Origin: Tunturiibacter empetritectus
GTDB taxonomy: Bacteria > Acidobacteriota > Terriglobia > Terriglobales > Acidobacteriaceae
Assembly (NCBI RefSeq): GCF_013410875.1
Contig: NZ_JACCCU010000001.1
Span: 558,001 to 622,000, forward strand
Direction: 5' to 3'
DNA: 64,000 bases
Shown here: positions 35,233 to 43,945 of the stretch, piece after piece
Layout: the number at the start of each line of letters is the position of its first letter
How positions within the stretch are numbered: position 1 is the first letter of the stretch
Made by a program: the position numbers and the translations under genes
Notes under the pieces: model-generated
Database searches by the model: none
Told to the model about the DNA's origin: nothing
What the model saw: the letters and a program-made list of their open reading frames with translations, nothing else

Positions 35233-35898
35233 TCAGGCTGAGACGGTGGGCGGTTCGACCGGGGTCATGACGGGGTGGACGAGGGTGACGATGGTGTCTG
35301 CGATCTCGCTGGAGGGGGGGCGGTTGGGGGTTTGGGCCCACTCTTTGGCGGCGCCGTAGATGGCCCATGCGGTGGTGGTGGCGATCATCTGGGGGGAGGT
35401 GGGTGCGGCGGAGGCGTGCTTTTCGAGGCCTTCGAGGAGCATGCGGCGTACGACGGCGATGATGGCGGACTCCATGTGGGGCTCCATCTGGCCAGCTTTG
35501 GTCGAACAAGGGTGCTCTGAAAAGGCGATGAAGTCGCAGACTCCGAGGACGATGGCGCGCAGGGCGGAGGTGCAGGTGCCGTTGAAGGTGACTCCGCGTT
35601 CGGAGAGTAGTTCGTTGAAGCGGGTGCCGACGGTGCATTCGAGCAGGGCGAACTTGTCGGGGTAGTGGTCGTAGAAGGTGGCACGGTTGATGGTGGCGGC
35701 TTCGGCGATGTCCTGCACGGAGAGGCTGTCAAACTGCTTTTCTTTCATGAGGTTGACGAGGGCCTGCTGGAGGAGTTTGCGGGTGCGAAGGATGCGCGGG
35801 TCCGTGGTTCGTTCGAGGGTCCGCTCGGGCAGGAACTCAGGGACGGGGTCTGGAACCTGCTGTGAGATCTTGTCGAGTTTTACGGGGACGCTGGACAT
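35233..35898 (-). CDS. TetR-family transcriptional regulator
   Basis: A 221-residue repressor-type protein. The N-terminal helix-turn-helix is RTRKLLQQALVNLMKEKQFDSLSVQDIAEAATINRATFYDHYPDKFALL (about 40-85), the standard TetR DNA-binding domain with the recognition helix at INRATFYDHY. The C-terminal domain (SALRAIVLGVCDFIAFSEH onward) is the variable ligand pocket. It is divergent from an azoreductase gene 126 bp away, with two near-identical palindromes between them, so it probably represses that gene and itself and is released by an aromatic or quinone-type effector. The effector is inference. Confidence 0.92.
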   Translation of the reverse strand: MSSVPVKLDKISQQVPDPVPEFLPERTLERTTDPRILRTRKLLQQALVNLMKEKQFDSLSVQDIAEAATINRATFYDHYPDKFALLECTVGTRFNELLSERGVTFNGTCTSALRAIVLGVCDFIAFSEHPCSTKAGQMEPHMESAIIAVVRRMLLEGLEKHASAAPTSPQMIATTTAWAIYGAAKEWAQTPNRPPSSEIADTIVTLVHPVMTPVEPPTVSA

Positions 35899-35952
35899 TT
35901 TCTCTGACCGACATCTTTATTTTACTCGAATTTGACGGCGTTAGTTGCTTAA

Positions 35953-36009
35953 ACGACATTTGTCGTGTTTTTATGAATCGACACAAGTTGTTTAAACGTC
36001 AGATGTCGT
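35953..36009. promoter_or_regulatory. Two operator-like palindromes between tetR and azoreductase genes
   Basis: ACGACATTTGTCGT (35953-35966) is a perfect palindrome with a two-base centre. ACGTCAGATGTCGT (35996-36009) is a close relative 29 bp further on, directly before the azoreductase ribosome site (TAGGAGA at 36010-36016). A single CGACAT half-site lies near 35909, close to the tetR start. The arrangement fits TetR-type autoregulation and steric blocking of azoreductase transcription. Confidence 0.65.
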
Positions 36010-36024
36010 ATAGGAGATTTCGCC

Positions 36025-36651
36025 ATGCCCACTTTACTTGTTGTGAATTCCAGCCCCTTTCATGAGACTTCGGTCTCCCGCAACCTGTCCGAGGAGTTCG
36101 TTCAGAACTGGAAGCAGGCGAACCCGAACGGACGAGTGATTACCCGCGACCTGACTTCAAGCGATTTGAAGACGATCGATGCTGCCTGGGTTGGGGCTGT
36201 GTATACGCCAAAGGATAGTCGGACGGCGGAGCAGAAGCAGGTGCTTGAGGTGTCGGACACGCTGCTTGGTGAACTGCGGGCGGCGGATGAGTATGTCTTT
36301 GGGGTGCCGATGCACAACTTCGCGATTCCTTCGGTGCTGAAGCTGTGGATCGACCAGATTGCTCGTGTGGGCGAGACGTTTTCGTATGCGGACGGAACGC
36401 CTAAGGGTCTGCTGCAGGGGAAGAAGGCTATGTTCCTGGTTGCCTCGGGTGGGGCTTATGACGCGGGGACGGTGATGGCTTCGTTCAACCATGTTGAGCC
36501 TTATCTGCGTTCGGTGTTTGGCTTCCTGGGCGTGACGGATACGAAGTTCGTGTCGGCCGGTGGCGCTGCTGCGCTGATGCATGGGCAGGATCGGGCGACG
36601 TTCCTGAAGCCGCATGTTGAGGCGATTCGTTCGCAGTTTGTGGCGGCTTAA
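36025..36651 (+). CDS. azoR: FMN-dependent NADH-azoreductase
   Basis: A 208-residue flavodoxin-fold protein of the AzoR family. LLVVNSSPFHETSVSRNLSEEF is the FMN phosphate-binding loop, VFGVPMHNFAIPSVLKLWIDQIARVGETF the central FMN contact, and VASGGAYDAGT the isoalloxazine loop. The family reduces azo bonds and quinones with NADH in the cytosol and protects against electrophile stress. It is divergent from a TetR gene with shared palindromes, and a DoxX gene follows 63 bp later, so the two may be one quinone/thiol-stress unit. Confidence 0.93.
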   Translation: MPTLLVVNSSPFHETSVSRNLSEEFVQNWKQANPNGRVITRDLTSSDLKTIDAAWVGAVYTPKDSRTAEQKQVLEVSDTLLGELRAADEYVFGVPMHNFAIPSVLKLWIDQIARVGETFSYADGTPKGLLQGKKAMFLVASGGAYDAGTVMASFNHVEPYLRSVFGFLGVTDTKFVSAGGAAALMHGQDRATFLKPHVEAIRSQFVAA

Positions 36652-36714
36652 TCGTTGCGGCGACTGCTTAATAGCTAGGTGTGCTTAGCTGATTTTGAAA
36701 GAGGAGGTATTGGT

Positions 36715-37104
36715 ATGAAGATCGCATCGCTGGTTGCCAGGTATCTGCTGGGCTTTATCTTTCTTGTCTTTGGATTGAACGGCTTTCTGCACTTCATCCC
36801 GATGCCTCCTCCTTCGGGAGTCGCTGGGGATTTTATGGTTGCGCTGTTTGAGTCGCACTATCTGGTAATCATCTTTCTCCTTCAGCTGATTCCTGCGGTG
36901 CTGCTGCTGGCGAATCGGTTTGTGCCGCTGGCTCTGACGCTGCTGGCGCCGGTGATTGTGAATATCATTTGCTTCCATGCGCTGATGGCTCCGGCAGGGT
37001 TGCCGATGGCTTTGTTTGTCACCGTGCTTTGGGGGTTGGTGGCTTATGGGGTGCGGTCGGCGTTTGCGGGGTTGCTGCAGGTGCGGGTTGCGGACGCGGT
37101 TTGA
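36715..37104 (+). CDS. DoxX-family membrane protein
   Basis: A 129-residue four-helix membrane protein (MKIASLVARYLLGFIFLVFGLNGFLHFIPMP; LLQLIPAVLLLANRFVPLALTLLAPVIVN; LFVTVLWGLVAYGV). The opening with GxxFxxxGLNGFLHF and the helix pattern fit DoxX/DoxD-type proteins, which in other bacteria take part in thiol-oxidative stress handling. The start is ATG 36715 after a near-perfect AGGAGG. It follows the azoreductase gene and is closed by the hairpin at 37146-37172. Confidence 0.82.
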   Translation: MKIASLVARYLLGFIFLVFGLNGFLHFIPMPPPSGVAGDFMVALFESHYLVIIFLLQLIPAVLLLANRFVPLALTLLAPVIVNIICFHALMAPAGLPMALFVTVLWGLVAYGVRSAFAGLLQVRVADAV

Positions 37105-37145
37105 AGAGCGAATGAAGAGAGATGAGATCGGAAGCGCTCTTCTGT

Positions 37146-37172
37146 GCTCCGGACGGTGATACTGTCCGGAGC
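37146..37172 (+). terminator. Hairpin after the azoreductase-DoxX unit
   Basis: GCTCCGGAC (37146-37154) and GTCCGGAGC (37164-37172) form a perfect nine-base stem with a nine-base loop, followed by TTCGTTCGT, 42 bp after the DoxX stop. Confidence 0.65.
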
Positions 37173-37250
37173 TTCGTTCGTCAGGCGACGATTGCGAGCA
37201 TAGGAGGCGAGGCGCGCGAATCTGGCAGATCTGCGAAAGCAGTTCAGGAT

Positions 37251-37691
37251 CTAGATGCGGTGGTGGTCGGGTCGCCAGTTAACGATGGCTTGCTTGATGG
37301 CCTTGGGATCCATGTTTTTGGTGAGGGCGCGGTGGGCGAGGTCGGGGAGCTCGGCGTCGGAGGCGAAGCGGAGGGCGATGAGCTGGGGGACGGTGAGCTC
37401 GTCGATGTGAGCGCGGTCTGCGGGGGGGAGGAGTGCCTGGAGGCGGAGACGCTCTTCGAGGCGGATGATGCGGTCCTGGGCTTTGAGGGAGGAGCCACGG
37501 GCTGCGCCGGCTATCAGGAAGAAGACGATGGACATGACGATCCACCAGAGATTGGTGTGCTGGTAAGCGGGCCATCGGTGAATGGTGATGTAGATGGAGA
37601 AGACGAGGTTGAGCAGGAGCAGGGGAAGGATGATGAAGTGAAAGAGTGGGTAGAACCGGGCGTGGTTCTTGAAGTTCTGCGGGGCGGCCAT
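37251..37691 (-). CDS. DUF6526-family membrane protein
   Basis: A 146-residue protein, MAAPQNFKNHARFYPLFHFIILPLLLLNLVFSIYITI, with two transmembrane helices in the first 75 residues (the second is IVMSIVFFLIAGAARGSS) and then a cytosolic helical part (DRIIRLEERLRLQALLP, then QLIALRFASDAELPDLAHRAL, DPKAIKQAIVNWRPDHHRI). The QDRIIRLEERLR block with the downstream NWRPD ending is the pattern of DUF6526, common in Acidobacteriota. Function unknown. The ribosome site is AGAGGA. It is divergent from the endonuclease IV gene, with a half copy of the palindromic element between them. Confidence 0.82.
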   Translation of the reverse strand: MAAPQNFKNHARFYPLFHFIILPLLLLNLVFSIYITIHRWPAYQHTNLWWIVMSIVFFLIAGAARGSSLKAQDRIIRLEERLRLQALLPPADRAHIDELTVPQLIALRFASDAELPDLAHRALTKNMDPKAIKQAIVNWRPDHHRI

Positions 37692-37780
37692 GGTGAGTCC
37701 TCTTTGCGCGAAATGATGGCGGGGCCAGCATAGCACTCCTCGGTGTGAGGCGAGAGTGGTTGCGTGGGATGGATGGGTGA

Positions 37781-37836
37781 TGTCCTGCCGGACGGGCTCG
37801 CTACGCGCGACGCGGTCACTTCGTGACTTGTATACC
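37781..37836 (+). repeat. Long palindromic intergenic element, half copy B
   Basis: Only the left arm is present: TGTCCTGCCGGACGGG through GCGGTCACTTCGTGACTTG and TATACC. The right arm and the inner hairpin are missing. It is the one copy found upstream of genes, between the divergent DUF6526 and endonuclease IV genes. Confidence 0.8.
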
Positions 37837-37877
37837 TTATGACGCGGGATGGAGTTCGTTTGCGGTAGCCTTGAGGA

Positions 37878-38762
37878 ATGAAGAGTTCAACGATCGCAAT
37901 GACGGGGAAGAAGCGGATTGGTGTGCATGTGGGGACGGCGGGTGGGACGTGGACTGCCGTCGAGCGGGCCGTGGCAGCGGGGGCGAATACCTTTCAGATC
38001 TTCTCTTCGAGCCCGCGACAGTGGCGGGCGGCGGCGGTAAAGCCTGAGGACGCGGCGAAGATGAGAGAGCTGCGGGCGAAGCATGATGTGGGGCCGGTGG
38101 CAATTCATGCGAGCTATCTGATCAATCTTTGCAGCCAGACGGAGAGCGTTCGGGTAAATGGCGTGGCGGCGTTTCGCGGAGAGGTGGAGCGGGCGCTGGC
38201 ACTGGGGGCGGAGTATCTGGTGCTGCATCCGGGGAGCTGGAAGGGGCTTACGCGCGAGGAGGGATTGCGGCTGGCGGCGGAGTCGATTGAGAAGGCGATT
38301 GATGGGGTGGCGTGGGAGGGGAAGGACTTCAGGATTTTGATTGAGAACACGGCTGGGGCGGAGTTTTCTCTTGGCGGAAAGCTGGAGCAGGTGGCGGAGC
38401 TGGTGGAGCGGCTGAAGGCTTGTGCGCCGGTGGGAGTGTGTCTGGATACGTGCCATGTGCACGTGGCGGGGTATGACCTGGTGTCGCCCGATGGGTATGT
38501 GGAGACGATGCTGCTGGTGAAGGATACGGTGGGGTTCGATGCGGTGAAGGTGTGGCACTGCAATGATGCGAAGGCGGCGATGGGCTCGAAGCTGGACCGG
38601 CATGAGCATATCGGGGAGGGGACGATTGGGGCGGAGGTGTTTCGGCGGCTGCTGCATGATGAGCGGTTTGAGCATGCGGCGTTTATTGCGGAGACGCCGG
38701 TGGACGCTCCGGGGGATGAGGCGCGAAATGTTGGGGTGCTGCGGACACTGGCGGCGGGATGA
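37878..38762 (+). CDS. nfo: Endonuclease IV (deoxyribonuclease IV)
   Basis: A 294-residue TIM-barrel AP endonuclease. The trinuclear zinc ligands are seen in order: IHASYLINL (His), LVLHPGSWKG (His), ILIENTAG (Glu), CLDTCHVHVAGYD (Asp, His), VKVWHCND (His), DRHEHIGEG (Asp, His) and FIAETP (Glu). It cuts the DNA backbone 5' to abasic sites during base excision repair in the cytosol. ATG 37878 is used; an ATG seven codons later is possible (MTGKKRIGVHVG). Apparently monocistronic. Confidence 0.96.
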   Translation: MKSSTIAMTGKKRIGVHVGTAGGTWTAVERAVAAGANTFQIFSSSPRQWRAAAVKPEDAAKMRELRAKHDVGPVAIHASYLINLCSQTESVRVNGVAAFRGEVERALALGAEYLVLHPGSWKGLTREEGLRLAAESIEKAIDGVAWEGKDFRILIENTAGAEFSLGGKLEQVAELVERLKACAPVGVCLDTCHVHVAGYDLVSPDGYVETMLLVKDTVGFDAVKVWHCNDAKAAMGSKLDRHEHIGEGTIGAEVFRRLLHDERFEHAAFIAETPVDAPGDEARNVGVLRTLAAG

Positions 38763-38854
38763 GGCTTATTTGGTAGGGAATCTAGTTGCTTCGCAGAAGG
38801 GGGCTTGCTAGGCTAGGTGCGCTTCAGCATCCTGGAATTTGATCGAGGGATACG

Positions 38855-39658
38855 ATGCGCGTTAACACTTGTTGTATGACGATCGCTGCGGTTTCAGCGT
38901 TACTGGTCTCAGGGACGATAGCCAGGGCACAGAGTCCGATTCCATGTGCGCTCGGGGTTATGAGTTATGCAGGCTTAGGTCAGCAAAATGTTACGGGCGC
39001 CCCCTACAGCGCTGCCTTGAGGACGAGCTTCGAACAAAAGCTTCCAGATGGAAACGCGATTCGTAGCTCCCAAATCGTTCATCAGGCGCGAGACTCCAAA
39101 GGGAAAACCTTGAATGAGGCTCCTATCGGGTGTACGCACGCTGAGGATGGCCGGCTAAAGGCAGTGCTGGCGGTGACGGTCTTCGATCCAACGACGAAGA
39201 CCATATTGAACTGGCAGATAGACGATATGGTGTCGAAGGTTGTGCATGTCCATCTCATGCATGAGCCGAATCATAAGCCGCCGACGGCGGAAGAGGCTGC
39301 GGAACAGATGAAGCGGGCGCAGGTGGCAGCTAGAACCCAAAAGAACGATGAAGTGCGGATAGAGAGCCTGGGAAGCAAGACAGTTGCCGGAGTTCAGGTC
39401 GAAGGGGTGAGAAGGGTTCGGACGATTCCTGCGGGGGAAGAAGGAAATGAGCTGCCGATGGAAGTGATCGATGAGCAATGGAGTTCGAAGGCGCTGAGTC
39501 TGACTCTGCTTCGCATCGACGACGATCCGAGGCGTGGCCGAACCACTGTTGAATTTGAAGACTTGAGTCTCAGTGAGCCCGATCCTGCAGTGTTTGCGGC
39601 TCCTGCTGGCTACAAGATCGTGGAACAACGTCAGGTGGAGACGACGGTTGCACCGTAG
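38855..39658 (+). CDS. Secreted acidobacterial protein of unknown function
   Basis: A 267-residue protein with a signal peptide (MTIAAVSALLVSGTIARAQS, from residue 8). The mature part is beta-rich with the recurring pattern ESLGSKTVAGVQVEGVRRVRTIPAGEEGNELPMEVIDEQW followed by DDDPRRGRTTVEFEDLSLSEPDPAVFAAPAGYKIVE. I have seen this ending (DPR-G, EPD, PAGY) in numerous acidobacterial secreted proteins, but none with an assigned function. It stands alone between the nfo gene and a convergent oxidase gene. Confidence 0.75.
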   Translation: MRVNTCCMTIAAVSALLVSGTIARAQSPIPCALGVMSYAGLGQQNVTGAPYSAALRTSFEQKLPDGNAIRSSQIVHQARDSKGKTLNEAPIGCTHAEDGRLKAVLAVTVFDPTTKTILNWQIDDMVSKVVHVHLMHEPNHKPPTAEEAAEQMKRAQVAARTQKNDEVRIESLGSKTVAGVQVEGVRRVRTIPAGEEGNELPMEVIDEQWSSKALSLTLLRIDDDPRRGRTTVEFEDLSLSEPDPAVFAAPAGYKIVEQRQVETTVAP

Positions 39659-39679
39659 TAGGACGATGGGGACATTGTT

Positions 39680-41056
39680 TCAGGAGCTAAAAATATTCGT
39701 GTTGAGGAACTGGTTGCGGAACTTTCCTTGTGGGTCGTATTGGGTAAGGAGGGTTTTGTAGTCGGGCGTCTTGGGGTAGAGACGCTGGAGGGTTGCGGGG
39801 GGGATGGTGTTGACCTTGGCCCAGTGGGGGCGGGCGTTGAAGGGAGCTAGCTTTTCTTCGATGAGGGGGAGGAGGGCCTGGACGGCGTCGTTCTCAGGCT
39901 TCCACGTGAAGTGGATGGCGAGGGAGGGTCGCTGGTAGGCCATGCTGAGCCAGAGGTTGTCGGCGGCGATGGTGCGGAGCTCGGTGATGTAGAGGTGCGG
40001 GGTGATGCGGTCGCGGAGCTGTTCGACGGCGAGGATGGCTTCGTAGGCGTGCTCGCGGGGGACGAAGTACTCGGTTTGAATCTCGGCGCCGCTGCTGGGG
40101 GTGAAGTTGAGTTTGAAGTGGGGGAGGCGCTCGTACCAGGGGCCGGGGACGCCGAACTGCTCGGTGCATGCTTCGGCGGAGTGGCCGGCGACGGGATGGA
40201 GTTTTTTCGTGGCTTGCTTTGCGCCGAAGAACTCGGGCTCGAATTTCACGGAGGTAGCGCCGGGTTCGACGCGGCGTTTGACCCAGACCTGGGTGGCGCG
40301 ATGGTTTTGCCAGTCGGTGAAGAGGCTGACACTGTAGCCGCTGAGGTAGATCTCTTCGAGGTGGTGTTCGAGTTGGGAGAAGGAGAGGTTTTCGTAGATG
40401 ACTTGTGCGACCTGGAAGGTGGGTTGGAGGTCGAGGGTGGTTTTGGTGACGACTCCGAGGCCGCCGAGGTTGACGATCTGTCCGAGGAAGGGGTCGTTGT
40501 TGTCATTGGGGTCTTTGGTGCGTGAGAGGGTGTGGAGGGTGCCGTCGGCGGTGACGAGCTCGAGGCCGGAGACGATGGTGGCGAGGTTGCCGTTGTTGCT
40601 GCCGGAGCCGTGGGTGGCGGTGGCGCAGGCTCCGATGACGGAGACGTGAGGGAGCGAGGCGAGGTTGGGGACGGCGAAGCCCTGGGCGTCGATGATGGGG
40701 GCGAGTTTGCCGTAGGTGACGCCTGCGCCGACGGTGGCGGTGCGGGCTTTGGCGTCGATGTCGATGGAGTCGAGCTGCTTGAGGGAGATCTGGGCGTGGG
40801 TGCTGTCGGCGATGGCGTTGAAGGAGTGGCCGCGGCCGAGGGCGCGCAGCTTGTCGCAGCTTTTGACGATGTGCTGGACTTCTTCGACGGTTTTGGGTTG
40901 GTAGAGGGTGTCGGTGTGGAAGGTGAGGTTGCCGGCCCAGTTGGTTCGCGGGGCGGTCTGGTGGGCGGCGTCTTGCTCGGAGGCTGAGGCGAAGCGTGAG
41001 AGCATGGCGGCGGTGAGGATGGAGCCGGAGCCTTTGAGGAACTGTCTCTTATTCAT
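39680..41056 (-). CDS. FAD-linked oxidase, alditol/xylitol oxidase-like, exported
   Basis: A 458-residue VAO/GlcD-type flavoprotein. NWAGNLTFHTDTLYQPKTVEEVQHIV and ALGRGHSFNAIADS (His for covalent FAD) form the PP-loop, SVIGACATATHGSGSNNGNLAT the second FAD loop, and WAKVNTIPPATLQRLYPKTPDYKTLLTQYDPQGKFRNQFL the closing ALO motif. This set is shared by alditol oxidases and sugar-lactone oxidases. The N-terminus NKRQFLKGSGS resembles a Tat signal with Lys-Arg in place of Arg-Arg. The start is ATG 41056; a GTG at 41065 is the alternative. The substrate is uncertain. Confidence 0.88.
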   Translation of the reverse strand: MNKRQFLKGSGSILTAAMLSRFASASEQDAAHQTAPRTNWAGNLTFHTDTLYQPKTVEEVQHIVKSCDKLRALGRGHSFNAIADSTHAQISLKQLDSIDIDAKARTATVGAGVTYGKLAPIIDAQGFAVPNLASLPHVSVIGACATATHGSGSNNGNLATIVSGLELVTADGTLHTLSRTKDPNDNNDPFLGQIVNLGGLGVVTKTTLDLQPTFQVAQVIYENLSFSQLEHHLEEIYLSGYSVSLFTDWQNHRATQVWVKRRVEPGATSVKFEPEFFGAKQATKKLHPVAGHSAEACTEQFGVPGPWYERLPHFKLNFTPSSGAEIQTEYFVPREHAYEAILAVEQLRDRITPHLYITELRTIAADNLWLSMAYQRPSLAIHFTWKPENDAVQALLPLIEEKLAPFNARPHWAKVNTIPPATLQRLYPKTPDYKTLLTQYDPQGKFRNQFLNTNIFSS

Positions 41057-41266
41057 GTCGCACACTCGATTCGGTGGAAGCCTGTGACTGGTTTTTGGAA
41101 AGGAGCGTGCCGCTACTCCGGTTGCCGGTCAGGCCTTTATAGGGATTTGGCGGCTTCAACGCAAGCGGCACGCCGAGCAGGAGCGCAGAGAGAGTGGTTG
41201 TGTGGGAGGGAGTCTGTGTGGTTAGGTCGCCTGGAGAGGTGGGGTGGACGGTACAATCGTAAGAGT

Positions 41267-43945
41267 ATGCCTGAGAGACGAACGAGCGAAATCGGCGGGA
41301 AAACATTGAATATTGAGGATAGTTCTTCCGGTGCGGAGTTGACTCAGCCGCAGCGGTATAACCCGGCTGAGATCGAGCCGAAGTGGCAGGCCCGGTGGGA
41401 TGCGGATGCGACGCTCTATGCGGCAGAGGCGCATGATTCGGGGAAGCCAAAGTACTACTGCCTGGAGATGCTGCCGTATCCGAGCGGCGCGCTGCATATT
41501 GGGCATGTGCGGAACTATGCGATCGGCGATGCGCTGGCTCGGCATATGTGGATGCGTGGGTATAACGTGCTGCACCCGATGGGGTGGGATGCGTTCGGAC
41601 TGCCGGCGGAGAATGCGGCGCTGAAGAACGGCGTGCCGCCGCGGGAGTGGACGTTTGCGAATATTGCGGCGATGAAGAAGCAGTTTCAGCGGCTGGGGAT
41701 GGGGTTCGACTGGACGACTGAGGTGACGACCTGTCTGCCGGAGTACTACCGGTGGAATCAGTGGTTCTTCTTGAAGATGTTTGAGAAGGGGTTGGCCTAT
41801 CGGAAGAAGAGCAAGGTGAACTGGTGTCCGGAGTGTTGCACGGTGCTGGCGAATGAGCAGGTGATCGGTGGGCGCTGCTGGCGGCATGAGGATACGGTTG
41901 TTGAGCTGCGGGATCTGACGCAGTGGTTTTTGCGGATTACGAAGTATGCGGATGAGTTGCTGGAGGGATTGGATAAGCTGGAGGGTTGGCCGGAGAAGGT
42001 CCGGACGATGCAGCGGAACTGGATTGGGCGGAGCGAGGGGGCTTTGATCGACTTTGCGGTCGATCAGGGTATAGGGGGTAGGGAAGAGGGAGTAGAAGGC
42101 AAGATCACGGTGTTTACGACGCGGGTGGATACGATCTTTGGGGCGACGTCGGTGCAGCTTGCGCCGGAGCATGCGGTGTCGAAGGCGTTTGCGCTGGAGG
42201 ATGACAAGCTGCGGGTGCAGATTGAGCAGCTACTGGCTGAGCAGCAGAAGGCGCGAGAGTCCGATGCGCTGGGTGCGATTGAGAAGCATGGCGTGAATAC
42301 GGGGCGGTTTGCGGTGAATCCGTTCAATGGCGAGCGGGTGCCGATCTGGGTGGCGAACTACATTCTGGCGGACTATGGGACGGGCGCAATTATGAGCGTG
42401 CCGGCGCATGATGAGCGGGACTTTGAGTTTGCGCGGAAGTATGGGTTAGAGGTGCGGCGGGTGATTGCTCCTGCTGATGCTTCTGTTGACGCGACGAAGG
42501 AGAAACAAGAACAAAATACGGGGATCCTTCGCTCCGCTCAGGATGACGGCGCTGAGGATGTGGTGGGGGAGCTTCCTTATCTCGCTGAGGACGAGGCGGT
42601 GCTGATCGACTCGGGGAAGTGGACTGGGCTGGGTTGTGTGGAGGCGCAGGAGAAGATGGCTGCGTTTGCGAAGGTGAAGGGATTTGGCACGCCTACGGTT
42701 ACGTATCGGTTGAAGGACTGGGGGGTGAGCCGGCAGAGGTACTGGGGGACGCCGATTCCGATGGTGTACTGCGACAGGTGCTCGCCGGAGGAGCCGCTGC
42801 CGGTGGCTGAGAGCGAGCTGCCGATTTTTCTACCGGAGCAGATCGATATTACGCAGACGAACGGGTCGCCGCTGGGACGGGTGGCTGAGTTTGTGAATGC
42901 GAAGTGTCCGAAGTGTGGCGGGGCGGCTCGGCGGGAGACGGACACGATGGATACGTTCGTTGACTCGAGCTGGTACTTCTATCGGTATACGGATGCGAAG
43001 AACTCGAAGGCTCCGTTTGATTCGGACAAGGCGAACTATTGGTTTCCGATCGATCAGTACATCGGCGGGGTGGAGCATGCGATTCTGCATCTTATCTACT
43101 CGCGGTTCTGGACGAAGGTGATGCGGGATCTTGGGTTGGTGAAGAACGATGAGCCTGCGCAGCGGCTGTTTACGCAGGGGATGGTGATCAAAGACGGCGC
43201 GAAGATGTCGAAGTCGAAGGGCAACGTGGTGTCGCCCGACGACATGATTGCGCGGTATGGCGCGGATGCGACGCGGATGTATGCGCTGTTTGCGGCTCCG
43301 CCGGATCGTGACTTGGAGTGGCAGGAGGAAGGAGTTGCGGGGATCTCGCGGTTTCTGAGTAAGGTGTATAGGCTGACGACGAAGTACTCCGGTGCGGCTC
43401 GGGCGGCGGCTGGTGGTTCGCGCGGGGGAGAGAGTTCTGCGAAGGAGCAGGCGTTGTTGCGGCGGCTGCACCAGACGATTGCGAAGATCACGCAGGACTT
43501 CGATGGGCGGTGGCACTTCAATACTTCGATCTCTTCGATCATGATTTTGGTGAACGAGATTACGGCGAACGAAGCGGCGATGGATGCGGGAGAGATCTCT
43601 CCTGCGGCTGTGGCTGAGGTGTTTCGCGGGTTGATCTTGTTGCTGGCTCCGTTTGCGCCGTTCTTTGCGGCGGAGATGTGGGAGGAGATTGGTGGCGAGG
43701 GTGTGGTGTTTCGCACGGTGTGGCCTGAAGTGAATGAGGAGCTTGCTCGGGATGAGGAGATTGAGATTCCTGTGCAGGTGAATGGGAAGCTGGTGACGGT
43801 GGTTAAGGTGGCGGCGGGGAGCGATGAGGCTACGGTGAAGGCTGAGGCTTTGGCTGATCCTAAGGTGATAGCGCGGATTGAAGGGAAGACTGTGGTGAAG
43901 GTGATTGTGGTGCCGGGTAAGCTTGTGAATCTTGTGGTGAAGTAG
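41267..43945 (+). CDS. leuS: Leucyl-tRNA synthetase, carrying an inserted dispersed repeat
   Basis: An 892-residue class I synthetase from ATG 41267. HIGH is at 77-80, the CP1 editing domain follows, and KMSKS is at 646-650; the Cys-rich ECC and KCPKCGG blocks are also in place. It charges tRNA-Leu in the cytosol. In the variable loop after the editing-domain block RVIAPADASVDATKEKQEQ, residues 417-428 (NTGILRSAQDDG) are encoded by a copy of the dispersed repeat of 7757-7792, inserted without breaking the frame. An upstream in-frame extension of 61 codons is not family-like. A membrane-protein gene begins one base after the stop. Confidence 0.96.
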   Translation: MPERRTSEIGGKTLNIEDSSSGAELTQPQRYNPAEIEPKWQARWDADATLYAAEAHDSGKPKYYCLEMLPYPSGALHIGHVRNYAIGDALARHMWMRGYNVLHPMGWDAFGLPAENAALKNGVPPREWTFANIAAMKKQFQRLGMGFDWTTEVTTCLPEYYRWNQWFFLKMFEKGLAYRKKSKVNWCPECCTVLANEQVIGGRCWRHEDTVVELRDLTQWFLRITKYADELLEGLDKLEGWPEKVRTMQRNWIGRSEGALIDFAVDQGIGGREEGVEGKITVFTTRVDTIFGATSVQLAPEHAVSKAFALEDDKLRVQIEQLLAEQQKARESDALGAIEKHGVNTGRFAVNPFNGERVPIWVANYILADYGTGAIMSVPAHDERDFEFARKYGLEVRRVIAPADASVDATKEKQEQNTGILRSAQDDGAEDVVGELPYLAEDEAVLIDSGKWTGLGCVEAQEKMAAFAKVKGFGTPTVTYRLKDWGVSRQRYWGTPIPMVYCDRCSPEEPLPVAESELPIFLPEQIDITQTNGSPLGRVAEFVNAKCPKCGGAARRETDTMDTFVDSSWYFYRYTDAKNSKAPFDSDKANYWFPIDQYIGGVEHAILHLIYSRFWTKVMRDLGLVKNDEPAQRLFTQGMVIKDGAKMSKSKGNVVSPDDMIARYGADATRMYALFAAPPDRDLEWQEEGVAGISRFLSKVYRLTTKYSGAARAAAGGSRGGESSAKEQALLRRLHQTIAKITQDFDGRWHFNTSISSIMILVNEITANEAAMDAGEISPAAVAEVFRGLILLLAPFAPFFAAEMWEEIGGEGVVFRTVWPEVNEELARDEEIEIPVQVNGKLVTVVKVAAGSDEATVKAEALADPKVIARIEGKTVVKVIVVPGKLVNLVVK
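42514..42549 (+). repeat. Short dispersed repeat, family 1, inside leuS
   Basis: AAATACGGGGATCCTTCGCT followed by CCGCTCAGGATGACGG; 33 of 36 bases match the reverse complement of 7757-7792. It is exactly 36 bp, so the leuS frame is kept. Confidence 0.85.

Noticed and set aside
37126..37143. AGATCGGAAG followed by CGCTCTTC, resembling sequencing-adapter ends
   Set aside because: Match is short and interrupted; flanking sequence is continuous and ends in a genuine terminator hairpin.
37122..37733. A 203-codon frame opposite the DUF6526 gene
   Set aside because: Acidic low-complexity sequence; the opposite strand has clear helices and a ribosome site.
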